A stretch of 64,000 nt of DNA. Source: Pseudomonas putida NBRC 14164 (GTDB lineage Bacteria; Pseudomonadota; Gammaproteobacteria; Pseudomonadales; Pseudomonadaceae). Below the pieces are notes generated by a model, which was not told the DNA's origin, searched no databases, and worked only from the letters and a program-made list of their open reading frames with translations. Within the stretch, counting starts at the first letter, position 1; every line of letters starts with the position of its first letter. The translations under genes and the position numbers were made by a program. The stretch covers positions 3,156,501 to 3,220,500 of the forward strand of contig NC_021505.1 of assembly GCF_000412675.1 (NCBI RefSeq). Reading direction: 5' to 3'. Positions 7,888 through 16,585 of the stretch are shown here, piece by piece.

Positions 7888-10119
7888 ATGAACACTTGGT
7901 CGCGCCGTGCGCTGTTCGCCGCCGGTTTTTCCCTCACCGTTACCAGCGCCGCCTTTGCCGCGTTGTCTGATGTAGACCCGGGGCCCTACACCTTCGCCAC
8001 TGGTGGCTACCCGATGTGGTACAAGGACAGCCTCAACCAGTCGCTGGAACTGTGCCAGTCACGTGCGACCAGTACCCGGGTACCCGGCACTCCGGCCGCA
8101 CCGTCATACATGTGCACCCTGCTGCCGGAGCCCGGCATCTACGACGACGCCTTGCCGCTGGTGTTCCCCGATAACTGGCCGCCAGAAATGTTCTGGTTCC
8201 TGGCCGAAGCCACCATCCCTGCCGTCGGTAACAGCGGCTATGAGCTGGATGCCTACGTCGCAGGCCTGGAAGCGGCCTTTGCCGCCGAAAATCCGGTAGA
8301 CGGCGACCAGCAAAGCTTCGCCCGCATCCGGCTTCGCGTGTCGGTCCCGCGTGCGGGGGTATACACCATCACCCACCCCTTCGGCGTCGAGACGGTCAAT
8401 GTCACAACGCCCGGCCGGCGGGCGATCAACATCACCCGCGACATAGGCATCGGAGCGCCGGGTAACTTCACGGGGGCTCTCAACGGCGCACTCGGGCCAT
8501 GGCTGCGCGGGGTTGGCGGGCCTTACACCGAGGTCAACCCGGACACTGGCGCCACCGAAACCTTCATCGGTGACCCAAATCGCCCGGAAGCCGTGGTCGG
8601 CAGCCCGTTCAACACCAACTTCATCCGCATCGACGGCCCGCCCGGGCGCATCGAAACCGCGCTGTTCACGGTTTCGGGCAAGGTGCTGGACCAACGTGCA
8701 CAAACCTCGGTCGCCCTGGAGCGCGCCACCTACTCGCGCAACGGCAGCGGGACCCGCGTGGAAGTGTTCGCCAAGGCGCCGAAAGAGGCCAGCCTGTGCA
8801 TGCGCAACGGCCTGGCACTGATCGGCACGCCTCCTTCGCCTTGCCAGTTCAACCTGACGGCAGACAACAACGGCCTGTTCTTCCACCAACAGCTCGCCCA
8901 GACAGCACCACCCGCGGTGGTGGTGGTCACGGCCAGCAACAGTGCCGGCGGCACCCAGCCAACCGCACTGTCGAGCAAGCTCACCGACGTGGTCAAGGTC
9001 AGCACCGCGCGCTACGACTGGGCCAACAAGCGCCTGCTGATCGAGGCCAGGTCCAGTGACGAAGTCGCTATCCCCGACATGCTCGCCCAGGGCTACGGCC
9101 GCCTGTCGAAATCCGGCACGCTGCAAAGCATCACGGTCAACGACGTGGCACAACCGCCAGCTACCGTCACGGTCAAGTCTGCCCATGGTGGTACTGACGT
9201 GGAACCCGTGATCGTGGTCGGCAACGCACCCGTCGAGGCGGCCAACCAGCCACCGCTGGCCCAGACAGATGTCGGCAGCACCAGCGTTGGTGTGCCGATC
9301 ACCCTCAACCTGCTGCAAAACGACAGCGACCCGGACGGCAATGTGCCGCTGACCCTCAGTGACCTCACCCAGCCGGGTACCGGCCTGGGCGGTGTGGTGC
9401 TCAACGGTACCACCTCGGTCACTTACACCCCGCCAGTCGGCGCTACGCAACCATTGGTGGCCACCTTCAGCTACCGGGCGGTGGATGCCAAGGGCCTGAA
9501 ATCGGAACCGGCCACGGTCACCATCAATGTGGCGCCTAACCGGCCACCGGTCGCCAACCCGGAAACCGTCGCCACCCTGGGTGTGCCATTGACCATCAAC
9601 GTGCTGGCCAACGACACCGATCCGGAAGGCAATGTACCGCTGGCTGTTGCTGCCGTCACCCAACCGGCTGCCGGCCGCGGTACGGTCAGCACCGACGGCG
9701 CCACCGTGACCTATACCCCGCCGGCCACGGTTACGGCGGCCTTCACCACCACCTTCACCTACCAGGCACGTGACTCGCTGGGGGCGTTGTCCACCCCGGG
9801 TACGGTCACCGTCAACGTGTCGCCACGGCCCGCCGCCGAAACCTTCGCGGTCACGGCAGCCACCGTCACGGCGCGCTCCAACAACCGTTACAACTGGGAC
9901 ATCAGCGGTACTTCGTCGGTAACCACGGGCAACGTTGTAACCGTCCGGGTCACCACCACCACCGGGGTGCAGACACTGGGCACCGCCACCGTACCGGTTA
10001 ACGGCCGCTGGCGCCTGGCAGTCAGCAACAGCACCACGGTAATCCCGACTGCCGCACCGACGGCAACCATCACCACCAGCCCGGGTACCACCCGCACCGT
10101 CAACGTGGTTGTGCAGTAA
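7888..10119 (+). CDS. Exported paralogue with tandem cadherin/Ig-like repeats
   Basis: The ATG at 7888 is chosen because CAAGGAGG ends five bases before it and a signal peptide (residues 1-26, ending SAAFAA) follows directly; a longer reading from 7852 lacks these signs. The 743-residue protein repeats the upstream gene over residues 1-430. It then adds two similar repeats of about 98 residues, at roughly 452-550 and 550-650, each beginning N-PP-A and containing ND(S/T)DP(D/E)GNVPL. These resemble bacterial Ig/cadherin-like adhesin modules. A Ser/Thr-rich domain of about 95 residues ends the protein. It lies 32 bases behind its paralogue and is probably co-transcribed. A surface adhesin or fibre-anchoring role is plausible but unproven. 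Confidence 0.7.
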   Translation: MNTWSRRALFAAGFSLTVTSAAFAALSDVDPGPYTFATGGYPMWYKDSLNQSLELCQSRATSTRVPGTPAAPSYMCTLLPEPGIYDDALPLVFPDNWPPEMFWFLAEATIPAVGNSGYELDAYVAGLEAAFAAENPVDGDQQSFARIRLRVSVPRAGVYTITHPFGVETVNVTTPGRRAINITRDIGIGAPGNFTGALNGALGPWLRGVGGPYTEVNPDTGATETFIGDPNRPEAVVGSPFNTNFIRIDGPPGRIETALFTVSGKVLDQRAQTSVALERATYSRNGSGTRVEVFAKAPKEASLCMRNGLALIGTPPSPCQFNLTADNNGLFFHQQLAQTAPPAVVVVTASNSAGGTQPTALSSKLTDVVKVSTARYDWANKRLLIEARSSDEVAIPDMLAQGYGRLSKSGTLQSITVNDVAQPPATVTVKSAHGGTDVEPVIVVGNAPVEAANQPPLAQTDVGSTSVGVPITLNLLQNDSDPDGNVPLTLSDLTQPGTGLGGVVLNGTTSVTYTPPVGATQPLVATFSYRAVDAKGLKSEPATVTINVAPNRPPVANPETVATLGVPLTINVLANDTDPEGNVPLAVAAVTQPAAGRGTVSTDGATVTYTPPATVTAAFTTTFTYQARDSLGALSTPGTVTVNVSPRPAAETFAVTAATVTARSNNRYNWDISGTSSVTTGNVVTVRVTTTTGVQTLGTATVPVNGRWRLAVSNSTTVIPTAAPTATITTSPGTTRTVNVVVQ

Positions 10120-10134
10120 AGGCGGGGAAACGCC

Positions 10135-10608
10135 ATGAAACGCTTGTATCCACTGCTGTTCAGCCTGGCCCTGGCGGGCCAGGCCAGCTGGGCCGACGAC
10201 CTGATGGACAATGCCGACCTCGCGCCCGGCAACGACCTCGGTGAACCGGTGATCATCCGCCTGCTGCCGGTCGGTGCCGGCCAGGCTGCGGTGATCGAGC
10301 AGCAGGGCTCAGGCAACCGCGCCGCCCTCGACCAGAACGGTCAGGCCCTGCTGGGCCGTATCGTCCAGTCTGGCGGTACGCAGGAAGCTTACATCTTGCA
10401 GGAAGGCAGTGACCTGATGGCCAGCATCAGCCAACAGGGAAACGGCAACAGCGCGTCGATCCGCCAGAGCGGCAGCAGCAACAGCGCAGCCATCGAGCAG
10501 ATCGGGAACGACAACAGCGCCAGCATCGTGCAGTCCGGCTCGGGCCTCAACAGCTCCGTGACCCAGACCGGCAATGGCCAGCATGTTCAGATCACCCAAT
10601 ATCGATAG
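10135..10608 (+). CDS. csgB: Curlin minor/nucleator subunit, CsgB-like
   Basis: This 157-residue protein has a signal peptide (residues 1-20, ending ASWA). From about residue 50 it consists of curlin repeats with the spacing (S/A)xIxQxGxxNxAxIxQ, for example ASISQQGNGNSAS and AAIEQIGNDNSAS. About five repeat units are visible, as in E. coli CsgB and CsgA. It lies 15 bases after the previous stop and 16 bases before the major subunit, the usual csgB-csgA order. CsgB nucleates CsgA polymerisation at the cell surface. The shorter length and first position favour CsgB over CsgA, although the two cannot be separated with certainty by repeats alone. Confidence 0.8.
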   Translation: MKRLYPLLFSLALAGQASWADDLMDNADLAPGNDLGEPVIIRLLPVGAGQAAVIEQQGSGNRAALDQNGQALLGRIVQSGGTQEAYILQEGSDLMASISQQGNGNSASIRQSGSSNSAAIEQIGNDNSASIVQSGSGLNSSVTQTGNGQHVQITQYR

Positions 10609-10624
10609 ACCTGGAGGCACCACC

Positions 10625-12070
10625 ATGTACAAGCTCGCCCCTTTAAGTGCCGCTATCGTCCTGGCCCTCGCAGGTCAGGCCATGGCTGCTGACAGCACCT
10701 CGTCCCAGACCCAGGACGGCAAGGAAAACATCGCCGAAGTCTCGCAGACCCAAGCATCCTTCGCCTCGGCCACCCAGAACCAGACGGGCAAGGGCCACAA
10801 CCATATGGCGGTGCAGACCGAGAGCACCAGCGATATCCAGCAGAGCGCCACCGGCCAGTACAACGCCGGCTACGCCGAGCAACTGTTCGAGAACGGCAGC
10901 AAGATCACCCAGCGTGCCGGGGGCAGCTACAACGATGCCTTCGCCAGCCAGTCGGTAGGGCTGAACAATGAATCGCTGCAAACCCAGCAAGGTGTCGGCA
11001 ACAAATCCACCGTGTGGCAGGACACCCAGGAAGGCAGCAAAGCCACCACCTGGCAATCCGGCCAGCGCAACGAAGCCTTCATCGAGCAGACCTTCGGTGG
11101 CACCAACAACCGCAGTACCGTCAACCAGACCGGCCAGGACAACTACGCCGCCGCCGAGCACTTGAACCACGTCGATGGCGACATCCAGGTGTACCAGGAT
11201 GGCCACGACAACTGGGCCTACGGCGACCAGCGCGAAGGCACCGGTGGCACCATTGGCATTGGCCAGTACGGTGGCGGCAACTCGGTGGAAGTGTGGCAGG
11301 ACACCCAGGTCGGTAGCCAGGCCTCCGTGGTCCAGACCGGCCAGACGAACGAAGGCTATATCGACCAGAGCTTCGGCACCGCCAACAAGGTCAGCCTGTC
11401 GCAGCAAGGCAATGCCAACGCCAGCTGGTCGGACCAGTTCGAGACCAATAACGCGACCGCCACCATTACCCAGACCGGCAACAACAATCTGTTTTTCACC
11501 TACCAGAATGGTGAAAACCTCAACCTGACCATCAACACCAAGGGCAATGGCAACAGCATAACCGCCAGCAACTGGAAAGGCGCCAAGATGGGCGGCCAGT
11601 TCGGTACCAACCAGAACGCCACCATCAACCAGAACGGCAATGGCAACGGCGTCAACCTGACCCAGAAAGGCGCCGACCAAGTGGCCACGCTAAACCAGAC
11701 CGGTAAAGGCAACCAGATGTCGACCAAGCAGGACGACGTCAACAACGAGCTGTATTTCGAGCAGAACGGCACCGACAACATCCTGATCGCCGACCAGCGC
11801 GGTACCGACAACTATGCCTACGGCAACAGTCAGGGCACCGGTAACTCCATCACCCTGGACCAGTCCGGCTACAGCAACCAGAGCTATACCAACCAGCTGT
11901 ACGGTAGCGGCAACGAAGCCACCATCAAACAGACTGACAGCATCAACGTCGCCTACGTGACCCAGGGAGGCCAGGGCAACAAGGCGTTCGTCGACCAGAG
12001 CGGTATCGCCCAAACCGCCACCATCACCCAGCTGGGCAGCGCGAACCTGGCCACTGTGACCCAGAAGTAA
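10625..12070 (+). CDS. csgA: Long curlin major subunit, CsgA-like
   Basis: The start is the ATG at 10625, with CTGGAGG at 10611-10617 as ribosome site and a signal peptide MYKLAPLSAAIVLALAGQAMA. The 481-residue protein is almost wholly made of imperfect curlin-like repeats of about 22 residues. They are rich in Gln, Asn, Gly and Thr, with recurring NQTGxxN and QxGxxNxA motifs; roughly 20 units fit. E. coli CsgA has 151 residues and five repeats, so this subunit is about three times larger. Secreted curlins form cross-beta amyloid fibres in biofilm matrix. The export genes csgE, csgF and csgG are not in this window, so secretion must depend on genes elsewhere if the fibre is made. Confidence 0.8.
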   Translation: MYKLAPLSAAIVLALAGQAMAADSTSSQTQDGKENIAEVSQTQASFASATQNQTGKGHNHMAVQTESTSDIQQSATGQYNAGYAEQLFENGSKITQRAGGSYNDAFASQSVGLNNESLQTQQGVGNKSTVWQDTQEGSKATTWQSGQRNEAFIEQTFGGTNNRSTVNQTGQDNYAAAEHLNHVDGDIQVYQDGHDNWAYGDQREGTGGTIGIGQYGGGNSVEVWQDTQVGSQASVVQTGQTNEGYIDQSFGTANKVSLSQQGNANASWSDQFETNNATATITQTGNNNLFFTYQNGENLNLTINTKGNGNSITASNWKGAKMGGQFGTNQNATINQNGNGNGVNLTQKGADQVATLNQTGKGNQMSTKQDDVNNELYFEQNGTDNILIADQRGTDNYAYGNSQGTGNSITLDQSGYSNQSYTNQLYGSGNEATIKQTDSINVAYVTQGGQGNKAFVDQSGIAQTATITQLGSANLATVTQK

Positions 12071-12084
12071 ACCTCTCCCCCCTT

Positions 12085-12126
12085 GAATCGCGGCACTCCT
12101 CTCCCTGGTGCCGCGGTTCCTTTTTC
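12085..12126 (+). terminator. Rho-independent terminator of the curli-like operon
   Basis: The arms CGCGGCAC (12089-12096) and GTGCCGCG (12108-12115) pair perfectly around an 11-base loop, extended by GAA/TTC. A run of T follows at 12121-12125. It lies 15 bases behind the csgA-like stop. Confidence 0.85.
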
Positions 12127-12174
12127 GCTCACACCCTACGCAACTTCTCGTTCTGCCGGATATGTGCATTCCCG

Positions 12175-12264
12175 GTAGGAGCAGCCTTGTGCTGCGAAAG
12201 GGCCTGCAGCACCGGCACATCTTTGGGAGATACCGGCCTCTTCGCAGCACAAGGCTGCTCCTAC
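12175..12264. repeat. REP pair (inverted, 24-base arms)
   Basis: The 24-base stretch at 12175-12198 (starts gtaggagcagcc, ends gctgcgaa) recurs as its exact reverse complement at 12241-12264. This is the usual head-to-tail arrangement of P. putida REP sequences. It ends in CTCCTACAGGGA, the uninterrupted form of the site that carries the IS110 insertion further on. Confidence 0.85.
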
Positions 12265-12318
12265 AGGGATTGCGATTGCAGGGATACAATGTCCAATCCC
12301 TCGAACCTGTGCGATGCC

Positions 12319-12966
12319 ATGATCCAGTCCGACCTAGACCTGTTCGGCCCCCAGCCGCAACGCCTGGCCAGCCACACCCTGCTGCTGCCCGGCTTCGCCC
12401 TGGCCGAAACCGAGGCGCTGCTCGATGCCCTGCGCCCGGTGCTGCGCGCAGCGCCCTTCCGGCACATGTACACGCCGGGTGGCCTGCGCATGGCAGTAGG
12501 CCTGACCAACTGCGGTACGCTGGGGTGGGTGAGTGACGAACACGGCTACCGCTACAGCCCCAGCGACCCGCTCAGCGGCAAGCCCTGGCCCGCGCTGCCT
12601 CCGGTGCTGCTCGCCCTCGCCGCCCGCGCTGCGGGCCTGGCCGGCTTCGAGGGTTTCGTGCCGGATGCCTGCCTGGTCAACCATTACCTGCCAGGCACAC
12701 GCCTGAGCCTGCACCAGGACCGCGACGAGCAAGACTTCGGCCAGCCGATCGTGTCGGTATCGCTGGGCCTCCCGGCGGTGTTCCTGTTCGGCGGCCTGCA
12801 GCGCGCCGACAAGGCCCGTCGCATCCCGCTGAGCCACGGTGATGTACTGGTCTGGGGCGGTGAGGACCGCTTGCGCTTTCACGGCGTGCTGCCTATAAAA
12901 CCTGGCGTGCATCCACGCATGGGCGAACGGCGGATCAACCTGACCTTGCGCAAGGCGGGTGCCTGA
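12319..12966 (+). CDS. alkB: AlkB, alpha-ketoglutarate/Fe(II)-dependent DNA dealkylase
   Basis: The 215-residue protein follows E. coli AlkB (216 residues) closely from end to end. AlkB oxidatively removes methyl groups from 1-methyladenine and 3-methylcytosine in DNA and RNA. The iron ligands are visible as HxD in LHQDRDE and as His in RFHG, and the 2-oxoglutarate-binding arginine is in RRINLTLRKAG. The stretch IVSVSLGLPAVFLFGGL is typical. The start at 12319 aligns with the E. coli start; an in-frame ATG at 12289 with a weak AGGGA site would add ten residues. The 3-methyladenine glycosylase AlkA lies 1.6 kb downstream on the other strand, so two alkylation-repair enzymes share this region. 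Confidence 0.93.
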   Translation: MIQSDLDLFGPQPQRLASHTLLLPGFALAETEALLDALRPVLRAAPFRHMYTPGGLRMAVGLTNCGTLGWVSDEHGYRYSPSDPLSGKPWPALPPVLLALAARAAGLAGFEGFVPDACLVNHYLPGTRLSLHQDRDEQDFGQPIVSVSLGLPAVFLFGGLQRADKARRIPLSHGDVLVWGGEDRLRFHGVLPIKPGVHPRMGERRINLTLRKAGA

Positions 12967-13133
12967 ACAGGACCTGTGGTCTGCCACCCGGCGCAAACAA
13001 GATGAATGCACATGAAACACGTTGAACATCTTGGCCAGGCAAGCTTCAAATATTAAGCCGCCTTCTTTTGCCTGGAGCCTGCCATGCCGAACCCGCCCTG
13101 CCCATCAAGCCGTTGCGATGGAGCCACCTACCG

Positions 13134-13421
13134 ATGAAGATGCCTGGCCGCGCACCGAATGCCTCGCTGCAGCTCGATTACGTACGCGACACCCTGTTCG
13201 GGCCGGTGGCGCAAAGCGTGGAATGCCAGTGCCAGCTTGCCGCCCTCAACCTGCAGGGCCGACCGGGGCTGCGCCTGCACATCTGCCCGCCACTGCCTGA
13301 CAAGGTCGACCGTGCTCACAGCGTGGCCTTTATCTGGGATGGGCGCAGTTACCATGGCGTAGTCCGGGACAAGGGCAAGTGCGGCGATGGCGGCCTGAAC
13401 TTGCTTCTGGAACTGCAATAA
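13134..13421 (+). CDS. Hypothetical small protein (95 residues)
   Basis: The frame encodes 95 residues, beginning MKMPGRAPNASLQLDYVRDT when the ATG at 13134 is used; longer in-frame starts exist upstream to 13068 but look non-coding. It has no signal peptide or membrane segment and contains four cysteines, including CQC and KCG. I do not recognise the family. The 167-base gap before it contains nothing clear. It is followed by the Yip1-family gene after 86 bases on the same strand. Confidence 0.5.
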   Translation: MKMPGRAPNASLQLDYVRDTLFGPVAQSVECQCQLAALNLQGRPGLRLHICPPLPDKVDRAHSVAFIWDGRSYHGVVRDKGKCGDGGLNLLLELQ

Positions 13422-13507
13422 GCCGATCAACGGCGGCCAAACCGGCTGAACCGGCCCGGTGCGGCGTATCTCCATAGCAAAAGGGCCCGTGCCTGCCGGA
13501 GAACGCC

Positions 13508-14122
13508 ATGAACAGTCCATTGCTCAAACTCTTCACCCACCCCGCCGACGCCTGGCTGGATATCCGCCGAGCCGAAGAGGACCACCCCCAGCAATACCTG
13601 CCGCGCCTCCTGGCCCTGGCATTGATACCCGCTGTGTGCCTGTTTGTCGGTACTACCACCTTCGGCTGGAGCCTCGCAGCCGAGGAGCGGGTGCGCCTGA
13701 GCATGGGCAGCGCCGCGCAACTGGCAGGGCTGCTGTATGCCACTACCGTCGTGGGCGTGATGCTGATGGGGGTGATGATACGTTGGATGTCGCGAGGGTT
13801 CGATGCGCAGCCCAGCCTCAACCAGTGCATTGGTTTTGCCGCCTACTGTGCCACGCCGTGGTTCTTTGCCGGCGTGGTCGGCCTGGTGCCCATCCGCTGG
13901 CTGGCCTTCGCCGCACTGCTCGCCGCCTCGGCTTACGCCAGCGTATTGCTGTATGGCGGGTTGCAGACATTCCTGCGGCTGAAGAAGGAACAGGCGATGC
14001 TGTTTGCGACGTGCGTCTGGGGTGTGGGGCTTCTACTCTTGGTGACCATGCTGGTGGCAATGATCCTGTTCTGGTTCAACGGCCTGATGCCGGAATACGT
14101 ACGCCCGGCCAGCCTGGGCTGA
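13508..14122 (+). CDS. Yip1-family integral membrane protein
   Basis: The 204-residue protein has five hydrophobic segments (about 35-53, 68-90, 105-122, 125-150 and 160-190) and the N-terminal signature HPADAWLDIRRAEEDHPQQY. This arrangement is typical of bacterial Yip1-domain proteins, which sit in the inner membrane and have no settled function. GGAGAACGCC precedes the ATG and provides the ribosome site. It is probably transcribed alone or with the small gene before it. Confidence 0.8.
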   Translation: MNSPLLKLFTHPADAWLDIRRAEEDHPQQYLPRLLALALIPAVCLFVGTTTFGWSLAAEERVRLSMGSAAQLAGLLYATTVVGVMLMGVMIRWMSRGFDAQPSLNQCIGFAAYCATPWFFAGVVGLVPIRWLAFAALLAASAYASVLLYGGLQTFLRLKKEQAMLFATCVWGVGLLLLVTMLVAMILFWFNGLMPEYVRPASLG

Positions 14123-14142
14123 CCGGGGCACGACGGGCGCGC

Positions 14143-14403
14143 TCAGGCAATCGACCTGATTCGCGCCGGGCGGCTGTCACGCAGCGCGTGCAGCTGCCCC
14201 ACCAGGTGGACCAGATCACGGCAGCTGTTAAGGCTTTGCAGCGGGACCCCGTTCAGGGTCACGCCCTCGTCCAGACTCTGACCCTGACCCAGGCGGATGG
14301 TCAGGTTGGCGCCATCCAGGCAGCTGACTTCACAGCGATCAGGCAAGCAGGCCTGCTCGATCATCTGCCGCATTTCCAGCATCGAAACTCCTATCAACGA
14401 CAT
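14143..14403 (-). CDS. DUF1652 domain protein
   Basis: The start at 14403 (MSLIGVSMLEMRQMIEQACL) is preferred over the longer frame to 14538, because it lies at the usual family start. The 86-residue protein has the pattern of the small Pseudomonas DUF1652 family: an N-terminal LEMRQMIE-LP helix, then a C-DG-LT-RL strand region and a SCRDLVHLVGQLHAL helix. No function is known. It is convergent with the Yip1-family gene, with 20 bases between the stops. The 186 bases upstream, to the end of alkA, hold nothing else I can identify. Confidence 0.7.
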   Translation of the reverse strand: MSLIGVSMLEMRQMIEQACLPDRCEVSCLDGANLTIRLGQGQSLDEGVTLNGVPLQSLNSCRDLVHLVGQLHALRDSRPARIRSIA

Positions 14404-14589
14404 GGTACGACCCTCTCTGTGCGATGGCCTGTTGTGAGTGAGTACGCCTTTATCGGGCGGGGCGCCAATTGATATTGCACATGCCCGGGCAGCCGTCCAT
14501 GCGCGGGGGCAATGATCATGCGGGGAATCCTCTAGCACCTTAGTGGAAGATTGCAGGCGTGAGCCGAGTGTTCGAATGCATTGGCCGAC

Positions 14590-15516
14590 TTAACGACGAG
14601 CGGTCCCTGCCGACCCCAGCGATGCCCACAGGTGCTGCGCCGCGTAGGCCCGCCACGGTCGCCAGGCCAGCGCCCGTTCGGCCAGCTTCGCGTCATCACC
14701 CTCAAGCAGGCGCAATGCCTTGATCAACGCCACATCACCCAACGGCAAGGCATCAGCAGCGCCGGCCTGGCGCAGCGCCAGGTAGTGCGCACTCCACGGC
14801 CCAATGCCTTTTAGCCGGCACAGGTTGCGCAGCAGCTCATCCAGCGCTTGCCCGCGACGCAGCAACCCGGGTTCAGCCAGTAGTGCATTTGCCAAGGTGC
14901 CGAGGGTGATGGCGCGCGCTCGCGGCATGCCCATGTCTTCGAATTGCGCATTGGCCAATGCCGGCAAAGCCGGGAACAGATGGCTCAGCCCCGCGACCGG
15001 CGAACGCAGCGCTGTGCCGTGACGTTGTACCAGCCGGCCTGCCAGGGTCATGGCGCCGGCCACGCTGATTTGCTGGCCCAGCACAGTACGCATGGCTTGT
15101 TCGCAGGCATCCCAGCCTTGGGGCACACGCAAGCCTGGGCGCTCGCGGGCCAAACGGGCCATCAAGGGGTCGCGGGACAATTCGGCCGCGATGCGCACAG
15201 GGTCGGCGTCGAGGTCGAAGAAGCGCCTCAGTCTGGCGATCAGGCCAGGCAATGCAGTTGAGGGAACGCCTTCGAGGTGCACGCGCAACTGGTTGCGCAA
15301 GGGGGTGGCGTGCAAGACAGCGTGGTGGCCGGCAATAGCCAGGGTGCGGCGATAGGTGCCGTCGATGCAGGTCTCAATACCGGGGATGCAGCGGGCAGTC
15401 AGGAAACCCAGGGTCGAGGGCCAGTGATACGGGGCACGGTAGCGTAGCCACAAGGTGTGTTGGCCGGGGGTGGGCAATGATCGGCGGACGGCGTGCTGGA
15501 GTGTGGGCTTGGGCAT
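14590..15516 (-). CDS. alkA: AlkA, DNA-3-methyladenine glycosylase II
   Basis: The 308-residue protein has the AlkA N-terminal domain (about residues 1-115), then a helix-hairpin-helix glycosylase domain. The region EQAMRTVLGQQISVAGAMTL and the hairpin LCRLKGIGPWSAHYLALR are diagnostic. The catalytic aspartate is in LPLGDVALIKAL. The enzyme excises 3-methyladenine and other alkylated purines. It is longer than the 282-residue E. coli protein but covers the same domains. No Ada regulator is seen nearby, so its control cannot be read from the window. Confidence 0.9.
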   Translation of the reverse strand: MPKPTLQHAVRRSLPTPGQHTLWLRYRAPYHWPSTLGFLTARCIPGIETCIDGTYRRTLAIAGHHAVLHATPLRNQLRVHLEGVPSTALPGLIARLRRFFDLDADPVRIAAELSRDPLMARLARERPGLRVPQGWDACEQAMRTVLGQQISVAGAMTLAGRLVQRHGTALRSPVAGLSHLFPALPALANAQFEDMGMPRARAITLGTLANALLAEPGLLRRGQALDELLRNLCRLKGIGPWSAHYLALRQAGAADALPLGDVALIKALRLLEGDDAKLAERALAWRPWRAYAAQHLWASLGSAGTARR

Positions 15517-15601
15517 GGGCTGATCATGCCAAAGCCCTGGGGTTCAATCCATGCTCAAGAAAGCCGGGGGCGCTTCGCAACCCCAGCTTTTCAACCAAGA
15601 C

Positions 15602-16489
15602 TCAGTGCTGAACACCTTCGCGCTCATCCTGCATCTGCCCGAACCGCCCGGCATGGAAATCGTCGAACGACTCGGCAATCTCCGCCTGGCTGTTCATCAC
15701 GAACGGGCCATAGCCGACAATCGGCTCATCGATCGGCTCGCCACTGAGCAGCAGCACACTGGCACCTTCCAACGCCTCGACGGTGACATCCTCACCCTGA
15801 CGGTCCAGCAGGACCAGGCTGGACGGGCCCGCTTCACGCTCGCCGTTGATTCGCACGTTACCGCGCAGCACGACCAGCGCGGCGTTTCGACCGGCAGCAA
15901 CTGGCAGCTGCAAGGACGCCCCGGCATTCAGCCGCAGGTCCCACACATCCATGGCGGTAAAGGTCCGGGCAGGCCCCTGGTGCCCACGGTAGTCACCGGC
16001 AATCACCCGCAAGCTACCGGCGTCTCCGTCCAGCGCCACCACCGGGATGTCGCTGCCCAGCAGCGTCTGATAACCGGCGGCTGCTCGCTTGTCACGCGCT
16101 GGCAAATTGACCCACAGCTGGACCATTTCCAGCGTACCGCCACTGCGGGCAAAGGCCGGGGAATGAAACTCTTCATGGATGATGCCGTTGGCGGCGGTCA
16201 TCCACTGCACATCACCTGGCCCGATCAGGCCGCCAGCGCCCGTGGAGTCACGGTGCTCCAGCTCACCCTGGTAGACGATGGTCACGGTCTCGAAACCGCG
16301 GTGCGGGTGCTGGCCAACGCCGCGCCGCGCAGTGGTCGGGGTGAAGTCATGGGGGCCAGCGTAGTCCAGCAGCAGGAACGGGCTGATCCGGCTGGCAAGG
16401 TTGTCGTAAGTGAACAGGCTGCGAACGGGAAAGCCATCACCTACCCAATGGGCGTGTGGGCTGCGGTGGATACCCAGAATGTTTTTCAT
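15602..16489 (-). CDS. Pirin-family cupin protein
   Basis: The 295-residue protein has the bicupin fold of pirins. The metal site is visible as QHPHRGFETVTIVYQGELEH with the further His/Glu in GIIHEE, and the C-terminal pirin domain starts near residue 185. Some bacterial pirins act as quercetin dioxygenases or bind metabolic enzymes; the function here cannot be assigned. It lies between alkA and a hydrolase on the same strand, separated from both by about 85-100 bases. Confidence 0.88.
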   Translation of the reverse strand: MKNILGIHRSPHAHWVGDGFPVRSLFTYDNLASRISPFLLLDYAGPHDFTPTTARRGVGQHPHRGFETVTIVYQGELEHRDSTGAGGLIGPGDVQWMTAANGIIHEEFHSPAFARSGGTLEMVQLWVNLPARDKRAAAGYQTLLGSDIPVVALDGDAGSLRVIAGDYRGHQGPARTFTAMDVWDLRLNAGASLQLPVAAGRNAALVVLRGNVRINGEREAGPSSLVLLDRQGEDVTVEALEGASVLLLSGEPIDEPIVGYGPFVMNSQAEIAESFDDFHAGRFGQMQDEREGVQH

Positions 16490-16585
16490 GAGAAGGCTCC
16501 TCTCTTGGCTGGGATAACCTTATCAATGATACCAATCAGGCGGTAGACGGGTTATTCGGCATGCATCGTTCCACCTATGGAACAA

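Noticed and set aside
8104..9663. A long minus-strand frame of 519 residues opposite the Ig-repeat protein
   Set aside because: It is the antisense of a well-supported gene, has no ribosome site and its composition (His, Arg, Gly, Val) is typical of shadow frames in GC-rich DNA.
10643..11680. A minus-strand frame of 345 residues opposite the long curlin subunit
   Set aside because: Its regularity mirrors the curlin repeats on the other strand; there is no start signal and no family likeness.
12175..12264. CRISPR-like repetition from the many short repeats in the window
   Set aside because: The repeats are inverted REP pairs scattered between genes, without regular spacers or cas genes.
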